Source: Ohtaekwangia sp035628875
GTDB taxonomy: Bacteria; Bacteroidota; Bacteroidia; Cytophagales; Cyclobacteriaceae
Direction of reading: 5' to 3'
DNA length: 64,000 bases
NCBI GenBank assembly: GCA_035628875.1
Contig: DASPIZ010000021.1
Coordinates: 21,700-85,699 of the forward strand
Shown: in pieces, positions 27,016 through 35,830 of the stretch
Position numbering within the stretch: position 1 is the stretch's first letter
Layout: each line of letters opens with the position of its first letter
The notes under the pieces: model-generated
What the model was told of the DNA's origin: nothing
Database searches by the model: none
The model's input: only the letters and a program-made list of their open reading frames with translations
Program-made: the position numbers and the translations under genes

Positions 27016-28305
27016 ATGCGATTAATTTGTATTTTGATTTTGCTCGTGATGTTCCATGAAGGCGATGCACAAAGTCGCCACGGAAAAGTGGGCATGTATT
27101 CTTCATACAAAGGACTTGTAATGGCAGGTTACCAGGGGTGGTTTCGCACACCCGGTGATGGATCTGGAAACGGTTTTGTTCACTATGGACGAAACGGAAA
27201 ATTTGAGGATGGAAATTCAACCATTGATTTCTGGCCCAATGTTTCAGAATATGAAAAGACCTATGAAACGTCCTTCAAGCATGCCGATGGATCACCCGGA
27301 AAGGTTTTCAGTTCTGTGGATAAGAGTACTACTGATCTACACTTTAAGTGGATGAAGCAATACGGCGTGGATGGTGTGTTTATACAGCGTTTCTTTGGAG
27401 TGACACGTGACTATAAAAATTCAGCGAAATCTGAGGATGTAATACTGCAGAACGCCATGAACGCAGCCATCAAGTATGATCGCGCCATTGCTGTGATGTA
27501 TGACTTGTCAGGATTGCGAGCAAAGGGGGAAGATTGTTCGTCTATCATTGAAGACTGGAAAATGCTGGTGGATAAACTGAGGGTCACTAATGCCGGATCC
27601 AAACAGAATTACCTTTTTCACAACGGAAAACCTTTAGTAGCTATCTGGGGACTCGGTTTCCCGGATCGTCCATACAACATCCGGGACATCGGTATCAATC
27701 GCCTGATCGAATTCTTAAAAAATGATCCGGTATACGGTGGATGTGCTGTCATGCTGGGTGTGCCAACTTATTTTCGTGAACTGAACAAAGATTGTTTGCC
27801 CGATCCTTATCTGCATGATCTTATTCGTTCTGCAGATATTGTGCTTCCCTGGATGGTACAGCGTTTTACTCCACTCGTACATAATGTAACGGATCATTTC
27901 CGTGATCATATCATGGCAGACATCGCATGGACCAAAGCGAACAAAGTGGACTACGTTCCTATTGTATATCCGGGGTTCAGTTGGCGGAATTTATCATTGA
28001 TAAATCCTGGGCTTGCAAAGTATACTTCCTATGGGGCAATTCCGAGATTGAAGGGAGAGTTTTATTGGGATCTCGTTCATGGATCAATCAACGCGGGTGC
28101 GGAAATGCTTTATGTGGCCATGTTCGATGAGATCGATGAGGGTACTGCCATCTTCAAGGTAAACGATACCCCGCCACGAGGTGCAACCACACAATTTGTT
28201 GACAATGATGGAATGCCTTCGGACCATTATTTGTTCCTCACTGGCCAGGCCGCAAAAATGTTGCGTAAAGAAATCCCATTAACGAAAGAAATGCCTTCAC
28301 GATAG
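27016..28305 (+). CDS. GH71/99-like secreted protein (second paralogue)
   Basis: A 429-residue paralogue of the preceding gene, sharing 'YKGLVMAGYQGWF', 'DFWPNVSEYEKTYETSF', 'DLHFKWMKQYGVDGVFIQRF', 'AIAVMYDLSG', 'VDYVPIVYPGFSW' and 'LYVAMFDEIDEGTAIFKV'. It differs in its export signal: a cleavable peptide (MRLICILILLVMFHEGDAQ) rather than a lipobox. One copy may therefore be surface-tethered and the other periplasmic. No separate promoter repeat is seen in the 71-bp gap, so it is probably co-transcribed with the first copy. Confidence 0.8.
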   Translation: MRLICILILLVMFHEGDAQSRHGKVGMYSSYKGLVMAGYQGWFRTPGDGSGNGFVHYGRNGKFEDGNSTIDFWPNVSEYEKTYETSFKHADGSPGKVFSSVDKSTTDLHFKWMKQYGVDGVFIQRFFGVTRDYKNSAKSEDVILQNAMNAAIKYDRAIAVMYDLSGLRAKGEDCSSIIEDWKMLVDKLRVTNAGSKQNYLFHNGKPLVAIWGLGFPDRPYNIRDIGINRLIEFLKNDPVYGGCAVMLGVPTYFRELNKDCLPDPYLHDLIRSADIVLPWMVQRFTPLVHNVTDHFRDHIMADIAWTKANKVDYVPIVYPGFSWRNLSLINPGLAKYTSYGAIPRLKGEFYWDLVHGSINAGAEMLYVAMFDEIDEGTAIFKVNDTPPRGATTQFVDNDGMPSDHYLFLTGQAAKMLRKEIPLTKEMPSR

Positions 28306-28514
28306 TATCGCCAGAAATTGTAGTATTGAATAAAATTTCAGAACGTTTCTTGAAGAAAGATAATGATGCCTGATCGGTAATATGTTTTGATCATGCTGCT
28401 CATGTTTTTATTTCATCAATCCGATTTCAATACAAACTGGTGGCGATAAAAATAAATTTGTTTTCATTTATCTTCCTGCACTCTTGCATGACCTTTCGAA
28501 ATAACCCAGACCTG

Positions 28515-28542
28515 ATTAAGGGCGAATTAATTTTGACTTAAT
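28515..28542 (+). promoter_or_regulatory. Orphan 11-nt direct-repeat array
   Basis: Hexamers ATTAAG, ATTAAT and CTTAAT begin at 28515, 28526 and 28537, in perfect 11-nt phase. No TAnnTTTG lies 16 nt after the last hexamer; the nearest T-rich stretch (TCTTTTTG, 28549-28556) is a poor match. It lies 380 bp upstream of the SusC array. It could be an auxiliary binding site or the remains of a lost promoter. Confidence 0.55.
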
Positions 28543-28894
28543 AAACTTTCTTTTTGCTCAAATCATATCGCCCGTTTAAAAACGGATGACGACCACCGAA
28601 ATTGACCGATAGCAGTATTTCGATTAAGAGGCTTAGCAATCCATTTTTTTATGGCAGAATTGACGGTTCGGGATATTTGTTCTCGCATCACGAATATGCT
28701 TTAAACAGGAAATTCAGGGTTTTTCCTTGTCCTCTGCCCATATTATATAAGGAATTTAGTTGAACTCGTAGTGCATAACCTTGCAAACGCCGCGGTACTG
28801 TGGTGATAGGTTGAAGAAATCAGCCGATTTTGGAATCACCCCATATTTTCTGGGCGACATCATTAATATTAATTTTTTCTAAAAAAAATCTCGC

Positions 28895-28940
28895 ATTAAT
28901 AGGGATTTAAGAGAGAATTAATTGACCGAACCTAAGTTTG
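28895..28940 (+). promoter_or_regulatory. SusC-1 promoter with 11-nt direct-repeat operator
   Basis: Hexamers ATTAAT, TTTAAG and ATTAAT begin at 28895, 28906 and 28917. The -7 element TAAGTTTG (28933-28940) begins 16 nt after the last hexamer and is a perfect consensus match. The SusC ATG is at 29017. Confidence 0.8.
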
Positions 28941-29016
28941 ACTCACCGCTAACGATTGAAATAGAGATCGGAAACGGTAACAGAGTTCTAAATCTTAACC
29001 TTTAATATTCAATCCT

Positions 29017-32000
29017 ATGGGTAAAATCTACATGTTTTTGCTTCTTTTTTCAGCCTGGTGTACCATGGCGCCGGCGCATGCAGCGTCGGGCAAGGGGACC
29101 CAGGCTGCGTATCGACCAGAAATTAGACACATTGATGGCGAACGAAAGATTGTCATTGCTACTGCAAGTGAGGCCGCCTTTCTGCGAACAGAAACCATGG
29201 AGGATGTGATTGCTTCACGTGATCATTTAGTACTATCCGAAAACACCAACCGAAATCCCGAAGTTGTTCAAAGTAGGCAAATCACCGGTAAAGTCATTGA
29301 GGAAGACGGTACGGGACTTCCCGGTGTCAGCGTATTAATTGAAGGGACTACCGTAGGTACGGTCACCGACATAGATGGGAATTATACCATTAGTGTCCCT
29401 TCCGATGAATCTGTGCTCGTGTTCAGTTTTATAGGGTATGTAACGCAAAGAGTTACAGTAGGAGCCCTCGCGGTCGTCAATATTACTATGGTGGCCGATA
29501 TTATGAGCCTGGACGAAGTTGTAGTAGTAGGTTACAGCACGCAGAAAAAAGCAACATTGACCGGCGCTGTATCGGTCATTGAAAATGAAGATATTGTCCG
29601 TACAAAAAATGAAAACGTACTGAATGCGATGACTGGTAAATTGCCAGGTGTTCGTATCGTACAAAAGAGTGCGGCCCCGGGTGCGTATGATACGCAAATG
29701 GACATTCGCGGTATGGGAGATCCGTTGTTTGTGATTGATGGCATTGTTCGCGATAAGGACTTCTTCGCACGCATGAGTTCAGAGGAAATAGAAAGTGTCT
29801 CCATATTAAAAGACGGTAGCGCAGCGGTTTATGGTTTGCGTGCAGCCAACGGCGTTGTGGTAGTAACTACTAAAAGAGGTGTAGTAAATCCGGATGGAAA
29901 GGTGGACATCACGTTAAATGCCAGTACTTCCTGGCAACAATTTCTGTACGTCCCGAAAAGTGTCAACGCTGTAGATTACATGACGTTGAGAAACGAACAA
30001 AACTGGCAGGACTTTGGTAAAAATTACCTGGTACGCACCAATCCACTTTTTACTGAAGAGCAGATCGAGGAGTACCGTAACGGTACTAAAAAATCTTATA
30101 ACTGGTTTGATCAGGTGTTTAATAAAACAACGCCGCAACATCAGACTGACTTGACTGTGAACGGAGGTAGCGAAAAAATAAGATACTTCTTTAACCTTGG
30201 TTATTCCAAACAGGAAGGATCTTACAAGAGCGGAGATTATTATTCCACACGCTGGAACCTGCGTACCAATATCGATGCTCAAATTACCAAAAGATTAAGT
30301 GCCGGAATTTCTCTAGGCGCTATCATGGTTGATACACATCAGCCAAATGGAACCGGCTGGACAACCTACAAACTAACCTGGTTGACGCGTCCCGACGCAC
30401 CGTTTTATGCCAACGATAATCCGGAGTATCCGAATGGTAATTCAGAAGTGTTGAACGAAGGTGCCAATATGATCGTACAAACCGATGCGGATTATGTAGG
30501 CTATAACTTAACCAAGGACAGAAGATACAACGGAACACTCACACTTGAGTATGAGATTCCAGGAGTTGAAGGATTGTCGGCAAAGGGACTCTATGACTAC
30601 TCGCCAAGTTTACCCGATTTCACCACGTATAAACGGGCTTATACATTGTTTCGCTATAATCCGGACGTCGATACGTACTCACCTATCCAACGGAACACGC
30701 CTTCGGATATAACCAGAACAGTGGGTCTCTCTTATAGTACGAACATGCAGTTGGGATTGCATTATAACCATTCTTTTTTTACGGACCATAATGTGAGCAG
30801 CTTCCTTATTTACGAAGAAAGATATAATGCATGGGACGGTATTAATGCTTACCGCGAGTTACTGGTGGAGTCTGAATATTTATTTGCCGGAGAAGATCTT
30901 CGTCAACGGGCATTCCAGAGCGATATGGGTGATCAGGCAAGTCAATCACTGATTGGTTCATTGAATTATGATTTCAGGGGCAAGTATCTGCTTGATTTTA
31001 AATTTCGCTACGATGGTTCCTCGCGCTTTCCTGAGGGCAATCGTTTTGGTTTCTTCCCTTCAATTTCAGTAGGATGGCGACTGAGTGAAGAAAGTTTCAT
31101 CCAGGAGAACATTGCATTTCTAAGCAACCTTAAGATAAGAGCTTCTTATGGAGAGATGGCGAATGACGCTATTGCCGGAGTCTATCCTCCAGCAACGGGT
31201 TATGGTCTGAATGGTAATGAATACGGATGGTACTACGGTGGCACATTGACTGGAGGTGTATCAGCGCAAAGCATTCCTAACCCTAATCTGACATGGTACA
31301 ATGCAAAAGCATATAACGTCGGACTTGATTTCGGATTGCTTGATCAGAAGCTGAGTGGCACCATAGACGTTTTTAAGCGTGATCTTACGGGCATATTGGC
31401 AACCGGTGCTGCCGTAATTCCGGGAACAGTAGGTGCTAGTTTACCGCAGGAAAACCTGAATAGTGAGCGAAACTTTGGTTATGAAATCTCATTGAGGTAT
31501 ACCAATTCGTTCAAGGACATCAATTATTACATAGGTGGACAACTGTCTGCAACGAAAAGCATGAGGACAAGTTGGCTTGAAACACCTGCTGGTAACTCTT
31601 ACGATAGATGGCGAAATCGCACCAGCGGACGTTATAATGATATCTGGTGGGGTAACGAATCAGAAACTCAATTCAAGAGTTACCAGCAGATTCAAAACTA
31701 TGGACTTCCGGTAGCGCAAAACACATTACCCGGTGATTGGGTGTTGAATGATTGGAACGACGATGGCGTGATCAACGACCTCGATCAACATCCGATAGCT
31801 TCCATTGGTCGGCCCGTATTTAACTACGGTATTTCATTGGGAGGAACATGGAAAGGGTTTGACGTTGCATTGGATTTCCAAGGTGCATGGGGTGTGTATG
31901 TACAATACGCTGAAGTGCTCACTGAAGCACTACCATTCGGGGGACAAAATACACTCGACTATTTTATGGACCGTTGGCGTCCGGCAGACCCCAATGCAGA

Positions 32001-32334
32001 TTATTTTAATCCCAATACAAAATGGATCTCCGGCTATTATCCGGTCACAGGTCATGATGGTCGACGCACTGGTACAAACGGTGTTCAAAATGCATCATAC
32101 ATGCGTTTAAAGACAGCACAGATTGGTTATACACTTCCAGGGAACCTGGCATCCAAAGTCGGTTTGCAGAATGTGAGATTCTATGTGAGTGGATACAACC
32201 TGCTAACATTTACCGGACTTGAAAATATTGATCCAGAACGGCCCACATCCGGAGGCACTGGTGCCGCAGCTGTTGAGTTCTACAATTATCCTGTGAACAA
32301 GACTTATACAATTGGAGCAACTGTCAAATTCTAA
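29017..32334 (+). CDS. SusC/RagA family TonB-dependent glycan importer (locus 1)
   Basis: Outer-membrane barrel that imports oligosaccharides with its SusD lid and TonB energy. It is 1105 residues with a signal peptide (MGKIYMFLLLFSAWC..PAHA). After about 65 unassigned residues comes the carboxypeptidase-regulatory-like domain (about 90-165, 'ITGKVIEEDGTGLPGVSVLI'). The plug follows with 'LDEVVVVGYSTQKKATLTGA' and 'IESVSILKDGSAAVYGLRAA', then the barrel to 'NYPVNKTYTIGATVKF'. The extra N-terminal segment does not look like a standard STN signalling domain. The SusD gene begins at the very next base after the stop. Confidence 0.95.
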   Translation: MGKIYMFLLLFSAWCTMAPAHAASGKGTQAAYRPEIRHIDGERKIVIATASEAAFLRTETMEDVIASRDHLVLSENTNRNPEVVQSRQITGKVIEEDGTGLPGVSVLIEGTTVGTVTDIDGNYTISVPSDESVLVFSFIGYVTQRVTVGALAVVNITMVADIMSLDEVVVVGYSTQKKATLTGAVSVIENEDIVRTKNENVLNAMTGKLPGVRIVQKSAAPGAYDTQMDIRGMGDPLFVIDGIVRDKDFFARMSSEEIESVSILKDGSAAVYGLRAANGVVVVTTKRGVVNPDGKVDITLNASTSWQQFLYVPKSVNAVDYMTLRNEQNWQDFGKNYLVRTNPLFTEEQIEEYRNGTKKSYNWFDQVFNKTTPQHQTDLTVNGGSEKIRYFFNLGYSKQEGSYKSGDYYSTRWNLRTNIDAQITKRLSAGISLGAIMVDTHQPNGTGWTTYKLTWLTRPDAPFYANDNPEYPNGNSEVLNEGANMIVQTDADYVGYNLTKDRRYNGTLTLEYEIPGVEGLSAKGLYDYSPSLPDFTTYKRAYTLFRYNPDVDTYSPIQRNTPSDITRTVGLSYSTNMQLGLHYNHSFFTDHNVSSFLIYEERYNAWDGINAYRELLVESEYLFAGEDLRQRAFQSDMGDQASQSLIGSLNYDFRGKYLLDFKFRYDGSSRFPEGNRFGFFPSISVGWRLSEESFIQENIAFLSNLKIRASYGEMANDAIAGVYPPATGYGLNGNEYGWYYGGTLTGGVSAQSIPNPNLTWYNAKAYNVGLDFGLLDQKLSGTIDVFKRDLTGILATGAAVIPGTVGASLPQENLNSERNFGYEISLRYTNSFKDINYYIGGQLSATKSMRTSWLETPAGNSYDRWRNRTSGRYNDIWWGNESETQFKSYQQIQNYGLPVAQNTLPGDWVLNDWNDDGVINDLDQHPIASIGRPVFNYGISLGGTWKGFDVALDFQGAWGVYVQYAEVLTEALPFGGQNTLDYFMDRWRPADPNADYFNPNTKWISGYYPVTGHDGRRTGTNGVQNASYMRLKTAQIGYTLPGNLASKVGLQNVRFYVSGYNLLTFTGLENIDPERPTSGGTGAAAVEFYNYPVNKTYTIGATVKF

Positions 32335-34284
32335 ATGAACTTACCGATGAAAAAACAATTCTTAATATATATAACGCTTCTGTGCATAGGAACTTTCTCA
32401 TGCCAGGATTTGAACCTGGAACCGAAAGGAATATTGGGCGAGCCTGAACTCTTTGGTAATGAAAATGGTGTGAAGAAATACTTCGCAGCAATTTATAACA
32501 GTCTTCCCATAGAGGATTTTCTTTACTACGGAACCAATTCAAACACGGCATACCGTCCGGATAACTATTGGGAGCAAGGTAAAAACAGCCTTGGCAACAT
32601 GAGTGGCGAATTTTTTAACTCGTGGGTAGAGGTAGACAATGATGGTTTTGCGTATTGGCCTTATGACCGCATTCGTGACATAAACACCTTCATTCAGAAT
32701 TTTCCCAATTACAAAGCGAATTATACGGAAGTAGCATATAACAATCTGCTCGGTGAAGCTCATTTTTTACGTGCCTTCTATTACTTCGGACTTGTCAAAC
32801 GTTACGGCGGGGTGCCGATCATAAAAGAAGTACAGGATCCGCTTGCTGATCTTGAAACGCTGGAAGTGCCCAGGAATACAGAATATGATACCTGGAAATT
32901 TATCTATGACGATCTGACATTTGCCATTGAAAACATGGGCACAAGTACCACTGAAACGGGTCGTGCAAATAAATATGTTGCTGCAGCTTTATTGTCACGT
33001 ACCATGCTTTATGCTGGTTCTATTGCAAAGTATAGTCAGTATTTAGGTTTTGAAGGTGAAGCTGCAACGATCGCAGGTTTGGCAGGAATGGATCCTTCAC
33101 AAGCCAATGAATTTTTCCAGTATTGTGTTGATGCAGGCAACGTTGTTGAAACCGGTCCATATTCATTGTACACCAAGGGATATCCTGATAAGGCAAAGAA
33201 TTTTGCAGATCTTTTCCTGGATCCAACTTCATCCGAGAACATATTCATCAAAGACTATGATATAACGTCTCCGGGTAATAACCGTTTGCGTCATAGTTAC
33301 GATGCGTTGATGTCACCGCAACCTGATATGTCTTCATTTGTAGGTGCAGAAAGTTATCCACCATTTGATTTTATGTCATTGTACGATATGCCTGCCGTTG
33401 TAAATGAGGATGGGACACCAGTGCGTTTTGATAGTCGCGGCGATATTCGCAATGGCATGGAACCTCGCATGCTTGGCACAATGTATTTTGACGGTGATGA
33501 GTTGCGTGGTAAGACTTTCAGCATCCAACGAGGCATTTACAGGAATTTTGATGGGCTCGCTTCAGACGCTGATTATGGAAGTAGTGCGGCACCTATTAAC
33601 AATGGCAATAATCGCATCCTGGGAGGCAGGGGATGGACGACAGAAATTGAAGGTGTCGTTTATAATATTACAGGAGCCCATGGACATTTTGAGGATCAAG
33701 GCGGAGAGAACAACGGCTGGGGAGCCGCATTCATTCGTAAATACGTGAACCCTGCCATGCCAACAAGTGATGTTCGCGAATATCGCAGTGATCAGCATTG
33801 GGTAGTATTTCGTCTCGGTGAAGTTTACCTGAATACCGCTGAAGCCCTTTATGAATTAGGCAATAGGGATGAAGCTTTCGATTATATAGAAATGATCCGG
33901 GTGCGCGCCGGGGCTAACGTTACTCGTCCTGCGATCGATATGACAACATCGAATATTGGCACAATCAATAACGCAAATTATCCCTACCAGATTGAGCATT
34001 CATTGCAATTCATCCGTGATGAACGCGAACGCGAACTGTATGGAGAAAATCATTGGTGGTGGGATCTTCGCCGTTGGAGAACTGCTGACCAGGTATTAAA
34101 TCAATTCCGTCACCATGTGCTGAGTTGTTACTACGTAGCCGATGAAGGGAAATACATTTACCTGGATGAAATAAACAGGTGGAACAGAAGCTGGACAGCC
34201 TCCAAGGCGTGCTATTATGAGCCGATTCCATGGGGAGAAATTGGTAAGAATAAAAATCTGCTACCTCAAAATCCACTTTACTAA
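32335..34284 (+). CDS. SusD/RagB family surface glycan-binding lipoprotein (locus 1)
   Basis: Caps the SusC barrel and binds the glycan at the cell surface. It is 649 residues with a lipoprotein signal whose lipobox Cys is in 'LLCIGTFSCQDLNLEPKG'. The TPR-like helices of the family are visible ('LLGEAHFLRAFYYFGLVKRY', 'LNTAEALYELGNRDEAFDYI', 'IRDERERELYGENHWWWDLR'). The ATG at 32335 touches the SusC stop; the ATG at 32347 (MKKQFL) is an alternative. Confidence 0.95.
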   Translation: MNLPMKKQFLIYITLLCIGTFSCQDLNLEPKGILGEPELFGNENGVKKYFAAIYNSLPIEDFLYYGTNSNTAYRPDNYWEQGKNSLGNMSGEFFNSWVEVDNDGFAYWPYDRIRDINTFIQNFPNYKANYTEVAYNNLLGEAHFLRAFYYFGLVKRYGGVPIIKEVQDPLADLETLEVPRNTEYDTWKFIYDDLTFAIENMGTSTTETGRANKYVAAALLSRTMLYAGSIAKYSQYLGFEGEAATIAGLAGMDPSQANEFFQYCVDAGNVVETGPYSLYTKGYPDKAKNFADLFLDPTSSENIFIKDYDITSPGNNRLRHSYDALMSPQPDMSSFVGAESYPPFDFMSLYDMPAVVNEDGTPVRFDSRGDIRNGMEPRMLGTMYFDGDELRGKTFSIQRGIYRNFDGLASDADYGSSAAPINNGNNRILGGRGWTTEIEGVVYNITGAHGHFEDQGGENNGWGAAFIRKYVNPAMPTSDVREYRSDQHWVVFRLGEVYLNTAEALYELGNRDEAFDYIEMIRVRAGANVTRPAIDMTTSNIGTINNANYPYQIEHSLQFIRDERERELYGENHWWWDLRRWRTADQVLNQFRHHVLSCYYVADEGKYIYLDEINRWNRSWTASKACYYEPIPWGEIGKNKNLLPQNPLY

Positions 34285-34307
34285 TTGTTAAATATTGATT
34301 TAATACT

Positions 34308-35600
34308 ATGAAAAATATTATATACATACTCCTGGGAATAGTATTGGTGTCGATCAGTTCCTGTATGGAGGTCGATAACTGGAACGAGCCAAATGCAAGG
34401 GTTCATGGTCGGATAATTGATTCTTATACAGGGGAAAATATCCTGACCTCGCAAGGAGACTGGGGTATTCGCATCTGGGAAAGAACATGGACGGAGTCTG
34501 TTCCGAATTCTCAGTCGCTGGCGGTAAAGCAAGATGGTTCATATAACAACAGTAAACTTTTCAAAGGTACGTATGATATGCTTCCTTACGGAGGTCCTTT
34601 TTGGCCAGTTGATACGATTAAAGATGTAGCATTCAAAGGAAATACAGAACAGGATATCATCGTAACGCCATATCTGCAGTTGGAGGGTTTTGAAGTTTCA
34701 CGAAATGGCTTGAAATTAATGTTAACCTGTGTCTTGAAAGCGCCAATCCGTGATGGCCTTCCTAACCTGGTTGAGATCAAACCCTTCCTGAGTCTTAACC
34801 CGTTTTGCGGAGCAACGAATTTTATAGACATCCCCGAGTATAACAATCTACGAAAACAAATTAACAAGCCATGGCTGGAAGAAGTTGGTGATGTTGAAAC
34901 GAGTGAAGTTTATCATATTGGGCCACTTCCTGTAAAACCAGGCTATACATACTATGTACGGTTGGGAGCAAATGTAAACGACGCAAACAGAAAGTATAAT
35001 TACACTGAAATTATTAAAGTAGAAGTGCCGGCAGATGCTCAGAACGATCCTGATGAGGTACCTGAAAACTTTTTCACTAACGCACAATGGCCTTTTGCCA
35101 AAGCGGACTGGGATGGTAATCGCTGGGGCAATTTATCCGGCGCCTGGATTACCAACGAGGCTATGCGCACCCGTGATGGTAGAGGCGGTTACGATGGTGG
35201 CTGGGAAGGACCGGCAAATGATAAACAAAGTCTTGGGTTTGAACGGTGGGGAGAAGGTGAAACGCCAATTGTCGATGGCAAGCTCTATCAAACATTTGAT
35301 CTTCCTGCAGGCCTTTACAAGTTTACGATGAGTCTGGCAGGAGAGAATCCGATCATCAGCAACGGTGGTAGCGATCCAAGATATATCGCGGCAGCCGTTG
35401 GTGAAACACTGCCCGATACTGAAGACCTGGCTTCTGCACTTGCCTCTACCAACTTTGCTGGTCTTGCCAACGATGCATCTACCAGTATCGAATTTTCTCT
35501 GGATGAACCCACAACGGTATCTGCAGGCTTTGTGGTGAACTTCACCGGTACAGAACAAAATGTGAGACCCTCCTGGCTAAAACTGGAAAAATTAGATTAG
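34308..35600 (+). CDS. DUF3823-type PUL lipoprotein with DUF5013-like C-terminal domain
   Basis: A 430-residue surface lipoprotein (MKNIIYILLGIVLVSISSC) in the place usually held by SusE or another glycan-binding protein. The N-terminal part ('VHGRIIDSYTGENILTSQGD', 'SKLFKGTYDMLPYGGPFWPV') matches the DUF3823 pattern of two Ig-like folds. The C-terminal part (about 245-430; 'NFFTNAQWPFAKADWDGNRW', 'LYQTFDLPAGLYKFTMSLAG') looks like the DUF5013 carbohydrate-binding-like fold. Glycan binding is inferred. The SusC-SusD-DUF3823 unit ends at a terminator 12 nt later. Confidence 0.8.
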   Translation: MKNIIYILLGIVLVSISSCMEVDNWNEPNARVHGRIIDSYTGENILTSQGDWGIRIWERTWTESVPNSQSLAVKQDGSYNNSKLFKGTYDMLPYGGPFWPVDTIKDVAFKGNTEQDIIVTPYLQLEGFEVSRNGLKLMLTCVLKAPIRDGLPNLVEIKPFLSLNPFCGATNFIDIPEYNNLRKQINKPWLEEVGDVETSEVYHIGPLPVKPGYTYYVRLGANVNDANRKYNYTEIIKVEVPADAQNDPDEVPENFFTNAQWPFAKADWDGNRWGNLSGAWITNEAMRTRDGRGGYDGGWEGPANDKQSLGFERWGEGETPIVDGKLYQTFDLPAGLYKFTMSLAGENPIISNGGSDPRYIAAAVGETLPDTEDLASALASTNFAGLANDASTSIEFSLDEPTTVSAGFVVNFTGTEQNVRPSWLKLEKLD

Positions 35601-35611
35601 AAATTAAAAAT

Positions 35612-35648
35612 GGTTGCTCATCACACATGTGGTGGGCAACCTTTATTC
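35612..35648 (+). terminator. Terminator of the locus 1 SusCD unit
   Basis: GGTTGC (35612-35617) pairs with GCAACC (35636-35641); the inner part TCATCACA/TGTGGTGG pairs with G-T wobbles. A short T-rich stretch (TTTATT) follows. Confidence 0.75.
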
Positions 35649-35830
35649 CTTAATTCATTTCTGCACGATTTGTTTTGGTATTCGTGTATGATGTACGCAT
35701 GTAAACTCATGCGGTTTCAAAAGTTTAGTTTCTAAAAAAATTTAGCGCAATAACAGAAGTGCACCGCAAAGCATGTTATCTGCGATGGAATTGTCTGACG
35801 CATTCCCGGATAAGCATTGATGAAAAACAA

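Larger units (their letters stand above)
28306..29016. other. Long regulatory gap upstream of SusC-1
   Basis: About 710 bp without a gene. It contains two 11-nt repeat arrays: an orphan one at 28515-28542 and the SusC-proximal one at 28895-28940. Between them is A/T-rich DNA with no recognisable coding. A long 5' region of this kind is common before susC genes. Confidence 0.6.
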
